The notes under the pieces were generated by a model. That model was not told where the DNA came from. It was given only the letters and a program-made list of their open reading frames with translations, and did not search any database. From the NCBI GenBank assembly GCA_016793525.1, contig JAEUJT010000436.1, positions 1 through 10,823 of the forward strand: a DNA stretch of 10,823 bases. The letters are read 5' to 3'. How positions within the stretch are numbered: the stretch's first letter is position 1; the number at the start of each line of letters is the position of its first letter. Shown here piece by piece: positions 7,139 to 10,823 of the stretch. This DNA is from Archangium sp. (GTDB taxonomy: Bacteria; Myxococcota; Myxococcia; Myxococcales; Myxococcaceae). Made by a program: the position numbers and the translations under genes.

Positions 7139-10100
7139 ATGCGAATCGCGGTGGTGGTGACCGTCATCTCCCTCGCAGCCTGCCGTTCGTTGGACCTGCC
7201 CGAGCCACCTGGGCCCGTGCTTCCGGGGACCGTGAGCGGCCGCACCGTGGTCGCCGTTCCTGGCCGGCCCGCCCCCGTCTCCGCTGGGGGCGCCGAGGTC
7301 GCGCTGCTCGAGTCGGGGCAAGGCACCACCGCCGACGCCACCGGCGCGTTCCGCCTCGAGGGCATTCGCAAAGAGGCCGGCACCCTCCTCTTTCGCTTCG
7401 ACAGCGACGGCGACGGGACGTTCGACAAACAGAAGGTGCTGTCGCTCGAGGCGCTCAAGGCCGGGCCGGGAAAAGACGTGAGTCTGGGCGACGTGGTGCT
7501 GGTGGAGAACGCGCAGCTCCGCGGCAAGGTGCTGCGCAGTGACGTGTCGACCACTGCTGGCCACGCGGGCACGCTCGTCTTCGTTCCCGAAGGCCCGTTC
7601 ACCGCGCTGTCTGCCGACGACGGGAGCTACCTCTTCACCGACCTCCCGGCGGGCACGTTGAACGTCTCGTTCTTCCGCGCTGGCTACGTGTCGCAGGGCG
7701 TCGCCGAGGTGCAGCTCACCGCCGGCCAGACGCTGACGCTGCGCGACCTCGCCTTGGAGCCGCAGCCTGGCGCGACGCCGCCGCCCGCGACCGTGACGGG
7801 CCGGGTGATGACCTCGGCTGGGCAGCCGGTGACCGACGCTCGCCTCATGCTCATCGCCAGCACGGGCCAGGAGACGACCGCTTCCACCGACACCGACGGC
7901 GCGTTCCGCTTCTCGGTGGAGCCGCAGGTGTATTCGCTGAGGCTCACCGCGGGCGCGACGTCGGGCGTGGTGCTGCGCAACGTGCTGCTGCTGCCCGGCG
8001 CGCGCGATTTGGGAGATCTCATCATCGACCACCTCGTCACCACCACGGGGGGAGGCGCCGGCGGCGGCGGTGGGGCCATGATGCCCATCGACGCGGGCGC
8101 CGACGATGCGGGCGCTCCGAGCGACGCGGGCACGAGCGACGCCGGCCCGTCTGACGCCGGGTTCGAACTTGATGCGGGAGGCGCCACTGACGCCGGCGGC
8201 TTCGATGCCGGGGTGATTGATGCTGGCCCGATGGATGCGCCCGACGCTGGATCCGACGCGGGGAGCCCAGTCGACGCGGGCGCTCCGACCGATGCCGGAG
8301 CCCTCGACGCAGGCGGCGCCGACGCCGGCAGCGGCTCCGACGCGGGCCTTCAACTCGCGACACCTCCGGTCGCGGTGACGCCTGCGGCGACCGTGGTGCG
8401 CGTGGGCGCGACGAACGCCCGACTCGACGGCACGGGGAGCTTCGACCCACTCGACGCGGGGCCCCTCCTCTTCGAGTGGACCGAAGAGAGCGACGCGGGA
8501 ATCGTGCTGAGCGCGAACAACTCGCTCTTGGCGCAGACCCCGACCTTCACCGCGCCGGCCTCGCCCACCACGCTCCGCTTCTCTCTGCGCGTGACGAACC
8601 AGCGTGGCCTCACGTCGGCGCCCGCTTCCACTCAGGTCGAGGTGCGGCACCCGCCCCAGGCGCACGTCATGCCGACGTCGTTGCTGATGAAGGTGGGCAC
8701 GACCGCCGTTCTCTCGGCGGCCACGAGCACCGACGCGTCGGGCAGCCCCTTGAGCTTCACCTGGAGCGTCGTCTCTGGCGCGGTGGCCCTGTCGTCAACC
8801 ACCGGGCCCGCGGTGACCGTGACCGCGCCTGGCGCTCCGGGCGCCGCGACGGTGCGGGTGGTGGTGTCGACCGTGGCGCTCTCGGCGGAGCCACTCGAGG
8901 TGCCCATCGTCATCGACGCCGTCGGCTCGACCGTGGCCACGGTGACGCTGGCGCCATTGACGCAGGTGGTGGGCCTGGGCGCGCCGGTGGTCATCAGCGC
9001 GAGCGCGACGTCGAGCAACGCCGCCGAGACGTTCACCTATTCGTGGGTGCGCACGTCGGGGCCCGTGGTGTCGCTCAGCGGCGACACGACGTCGGTGCTC
9101 GGCTTCACCGCGCCGATGACGTCGGCGTCGATGTCGTACCAGGTGACTGCCACCGGGAGCGCCGGCGCGTCGGGTGTCGCGGTGGCCTCGGTGAACGTCG
9201 AAGACCGCACCCCGCCGCAGCTCGTGTCGTCAGACCCGATCGATGCCGTCGGCGCCGCGGGCGGCTGGTACGCGCTCACCGCCACCTTCGACGAACCGTT
9301 GGATCCATCGACCGTCACCACGTCGACGGTGAAGCTGTGGCAGGGGAGCATCGAGCAGCCCATCGACGTTGAATGGCTCGCCGCGCCTCGCACCATTCGC
9401 GCCACACCGCGGGTGCCGCTCGTCTCAGGCCAGGCATACACCTTCGTGCTCGGCGCCTTGATGGACGCGTCGGCGGCGCACAACCTCTTTCCCGGCCGCA
9501 CCATCGCCTTCAACGCGCGCAGCCCGCGCTTCACCGCATGGGGCCTTCCACAGGGGCCACACCCGTATTCGATGTGCCCTGGCATCTCGGTGTCTTCGAC
9601 CGAAACGTGGGTCCAATACACGAACAGCACCAACAACCCACGCACCACGCGGCCGGAGCTGAGCGACGGCGGCGTGCAGGCAGACATCTCCTTCGGGAGC
9701 CAGAGCACGTGTTCGGAAAATCGCCACGGCTTCGTCGTCAACGACACGCCGGTGCTCAACCTCGCGGCCTCAGGCCAGCGGGTGTGGCAGCGCGCCACGA
9801 GCACCAGCTGGGGGTACATCACCATCACCGGCTACGAGAAGGCGGTGGCCACCGACGGCACGAAGCTGGTTGGCCTCGGAGAAAACTACGGCCCGCACTG
9901 GGCCACCTACGGCGGCATCGGCGTCAGCCCAGTCGACGATTTCTTCGACAACTACACCTCCCAAGGCTGGGCGACCGCGACGGGCGAGGCGGGCTTCGCG
10001 CTCGCGCTGTCGGGGCAGACCCAGTTCGTCGCCGTCCCGCTGTCGGGCAGCCGACTCTTTCGCGCGTACCTGAAGCCGCCCGGGGGAAGCTGGGCGCTGC

Positions 10101-10537
10101 TCACCGGCTCCGCGCCGCTCCCGGGGCCGGTGCAGCAAGCGCGCGCCACGATGTTGGGCACCACGCCGGTGCTCTGCTTCACCCACCTTCCCGGGTCGGG
10201 CAAGGTGCTGCAGTGCAGCGCGTGGAACGGCACGGCGTGGGTGCACGCGCTCGACCTCGGCCCCGGCACGGTGGAGAATTTCGACGTCTTCACCCGCGGC
10301 TCCACGGTGTGGCTGAGCTACGCGGCGGGGGGCCAGCTCAAGGTGAAGGCGCTCCAGCTCGTCAGCGGCGTGTGGACCGTGGCCGACGTGCCTGGCCCGG
10401 GCGGCGCGGCGGCGTGGAATACGCCGAGCTGCACCGCGGCCAACCCCGAGGCGTTCGCTTCGGCCGATTCCCTCACCCTGGTGTGGGAGGAAAATTGCAG
10501 CTCCGGGTGGGTGGTACGGCTGCTCCGCGCGGAGTAG
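7139..10537 (+). CDS. Large multidomain surface lipoprotein (carboxypeptidase-regulatory-like, DAG linker, Ig/PKD-like, SbsA Ig-like)
   Basis: This 1132-residue protein starts with a lipoprotein signal (MRIAVVVTVISLAAC, cysteine 15). Residues about 30-120, 125-208 and 217-297 look like three carboxypeptidase-regulatory-like beta sandwiches, with recurring D-x-x-G-x-[FY]-x-[FL] strands (ATGAFRLEGI, DDGSYLFTDLPAG, DTDGAFRFSV). The first also holds an EF-hand/dockerin-like DSDGDGTFD (88-96), a possible calcium site. A Gly run (304-312) and a DAG-repeat linker (318-403) lead to three Ig/PKD-like modules (about 406-503, 506-593, 600-688). An SbsA/Big_5 type Ig domain follows (about 690-793, YALTATFDEPLDPSTVTTSTVKL). 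Residues about 795-1132 have no clear family but show beta-propeller-like units and six cysteines. The protein is probably displayed on the outer membrane. The modules suggest adhesion or substrate binding; no catalytic motif is seen. There is no Shine-Dalgarno sequence at the ATG. Confidence 0.9.
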   Translation: MRIAVVVTVISLAACRSLDLPEPPGPVLPGTVSGRTVVAVPGRPAPVSAGGAEVALLESGQGTTADATGAFRLEGIRKEAGTLLFRFDSDGDGTFDKQKVLSLEALKAGPGKDVSLGDVVLVENAQLRGKVLRSDVSTTAGHAGTLVFVPEGPFTALSADDGSYLFTDLPAGTLNVSFFRAGYVSQGVAEVQLTAGQTLTLRDLALEPQPGATPPPATVTGRVMTSAGQPVTDARLMLIASTGQETTASTDTDGAFRFSVEPQVYSLRLTAGATSGVVLRNVLLLPGARDLGDLIIDHLVTTTGGGAGGGGGAMMPIDAGADDAGAPSDAGTSDAGPSDAGFELDAGGATDAGGFDAGVIDAGPMDAPDAGSDAGSPVDAGAPTDAGALDAGGADAGSGSDAGLQLATPPVAVTPAATVVRVGATNARLDGTGSFDPLDAGPLLFEWTEESDAGIVLSANNSLLAQTPTFTAPASPTTLRFSLRVTNQRGLTSAPASTQVEVRHPPQAHVMPTSLLMKVGTTAVLSAATSTDASGSPLSFTWSVVSGAVALSSTTGPAVTVTAPGAPGAATVRVVVSTVALSAEPLEVPIVIDAVGSTVATVTLAPLTQVVGLGAPVVISASATSSNAAETFTYSWVRTSGPVVSLSGDTTSVLGFTAPMTSASMSYQVTATGSAGASGVAVASVNVEDRTPPQLVSSDPIDAVGAAGGWYALTATFDEPLDPSTVTTSTVKLWQGSIEQPIDVEWLAAPRTIRATPRVPLVSGQAYTFVLGALMDASAAHNLFPGRTIAFNARSPRFTAWGLPQGPHPYSMCPGISVSSTETWVQYTNSTNNPRTTRPELSDGGVQADISFGSQSTCSENRHGFVVNDTPVLNLAASGQRVWQRATSTSWGYITITGYEKAVATDGTKLVGLGENYGPHWATYGGIGVSPVDDFFDNYTSQGWATATGEAGFALALSGQTQFVAVPLSGSRLFRAYLKPPGGSWALLTGSAPLPGPVQQARATMLGTTPVLCFTHLPGSGKVLQCSAWNGTAWVHALDLGPGTVENFDVFTRGSTVWLSYAAGGQLKVKALQLVSGVWTVADVPGPGGAAAWNTPSCTAANPEAFASADSLTLVWEENCSSGWVVRLLRAE
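8090..8347 (+). repeat. Coding repeat: 16 Asp-Ala-Gly (DAG) units in a linker
   Basis: Residues 318-403 of the large lipoprotein contain 16 DAG tripeptides separated by one to five small or polar residues (SDAG, TDAG, VDAG, LDAG and others). The 16 units are spelled with 11 different nine-base sequences, so this is a protein-level rather than a simple DNA-level repeat. It is probably a flexible acidic spacer lifting the distal domains from the membrane. Such DAG linkers are common in myxobacterial lipoproteins. Confidence 0.92.
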
Positions 10538-10557
10538 CGGTGCCCGACGCCGCCAGC

Positions 10558-10563
10558 TAACGT
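10558..10563 (+). promoter_or_regulatory. Candidate -10 box (TAACGT) before the PAAR-like gene
   Basis: TAACGT fits TAnnnT and ends 9 bases before the ATG at 10573. There is no Shine-Dalgarno sequence between them, and the start again reads CGCGCATG. No clear -35 element is seen. Confidence 0.33.
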
Positions 10564-10572
10564 CGACCGCGC

Positions 10573-10823
10573 ATGGCGCTCACTGTTTCAACGAGCATGG
10601 TCAAGACGTTCGTGACCAAGGGGAGCTCCGGCAAGTCCATCGCCGTGGGGGTGTACAAATACACGCCCGGCCCGCCCACGCCCGGCTTCGTCCCCGCCCC
10701 TGGCGTCAACGTCGCTGAGAGCTCGAAGCTGAAGAATGGGTCCGACACCGTGTTCTTCGACGGTGAGAGCGTGATGCTCAAGAGCTCGACAGTCGGCAGC
10801 TCGGGTGACCCGGCCGCGCAGAT
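10573..10823 (+). CDS. DUF4150 / PAAR-like domain protein, 5' part (runs off right edge)
   Basis: An open frame from the ATG at 10573 stays open to the window end (83 complete codons). It begins MALTVSTSMVKTFVTKGSSG and contains a proline-rich stretch (YTPGPPTPGFVPAPGVNVA) followed by GSDTVFFDGESVMLKSS and GSSGDPAAQ. This order (a Pro-rich P-x-P loop, then G-S-x-T-V-x-x-x-G-x-x-V-M-L-K-x-S, then S-S-G-D) is the pattern of DUF4150/PAAR-like proteins, which cap the VgrG spike of type VI secretion systems and often carry C-terminal toxin domains. The cysteine common in the family's early D-V-C-x-T-P motif appears as tyrosine here (VYKYTP). A downstream ATG at 10597 is an alternative start. What the C-terminal half encodes, and whether effector or immunity genes follow, lies outside the window. 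Confidence 0.78.
   Translation, partial: MALTVSTSMVKTFVTKGSSGKSIAVGVYKYTPGPPTPGFVPAPGVNVAESSKLKNGSDTVFFDGESVMLKSSTVGSSGDPAAQ

Noticed and set aside
6244..7602. Upstream extension of the glycosyltransferase-like open frame (minus strand), giving 1091 residues
   Set aside because: The extra 453 residues lie antisense to two lipoprotein genes with good signal peptides and have the low-complexity look of a shadow frame. The start at 6243 has its own Shine-Dalgarno sequence and begins a proper membrane segment.
8090..8347. CRISPR or DNA tandem repeat in the DAG region
   Set aside because: Spacing is irregular, units are only nine bases and vary in sequence, and the frame is maintained. It is a coding linker.
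7064..8665. 533-residue minus-strand open frame opposite the large lipoprotein
   Set aside because: It is Arg/Gly/Ala-rich shadow coding from high GC; the plus strand has a signal peptide and recognisable domains.
9373..10560. 395-residue plus-strand frame overlapping the end of the large lipoprotein
   Set aside because: It is in an alternative frame, extremely Arg-rich and without motifs, while the main frame carries an intact SbsA-like domain and continues to its stop.
1..10823. tRNA, rRNA, insertion sequence, phage or integrase features
   Set aside because: No tRNA-like cloverleaf, rRNA stretch, transposase, integrase or terminal inverted repeats were seen on either strand by eye.

Overview
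The window looks like chromosomal DNA from a myxobacterium or close relative (Myxococcota). This inference rests on the high GC content with strong G/C bias at third codon positions, the many exported lipoproteins, a linker of 16 Asp-Ala-Gly (DAG) repeats typical of myxobacterial surface proteins, and a PAAR-like type VI secretion gene at the right edge. No 16S or other marker gene is present, so the assignment is only to phylum level. I see no RNA genes, CRISPR arrays, insertion sequences or phage genes.

Left block (1-2542): the 5' end of a small lipoprotein gene points off the left edge. Divergent from it is a two-gene unit: a YCII/DGPF-domain protein, then an overlapping ECF sigma factor of the ECF42 type with a C-terminal TPR-like extension. 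This is a well-known pairing. A fasciclin (FAS1) domain exported protein follows in the same direction, behind a striking GC-rich palindrome.

Middle block (2567-6243, minus strand): two genes with an ATGA start/stop overlap. The upstream gene encodes a large membrane protein of the TMTC/GT-C glycosyltransferase type with a C-terminal TPR domain. The downstream gene encodes a NodU/CmcH/TobZ-type carbamoyltransferase. Translational coupling suggests a shared role in decorating a glycan or glycoprotein, but the substrate is unknown.

Right block (6301-10823, plus strand): an unrecognised lipoprotein of 275 residues comes first. Next is a 1132-residue multidomain lipoprotein with carboxypeptidase-regulatory-like folds, the DAG linker, Ig/PKD-like domains, an SbsA-type Ig domain and a probable beta-propeller-like C-terminus. 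Last is the start of a DUF4150/PAAR-like gene that runs off the window. All three starts lack a Shine-Dalgarno sequence and instead carry a TAnnnT box 7-9 bases before the ATG, which suggests leaderless transcripts.

I do not see a clearly novel multi-gene system. The items most worth a second look are the glycosyltransferase-carbamoyltransferase pair, the repeated leaderless-start pattern, and the divergent ECF42 module beside a fasciclin gene.
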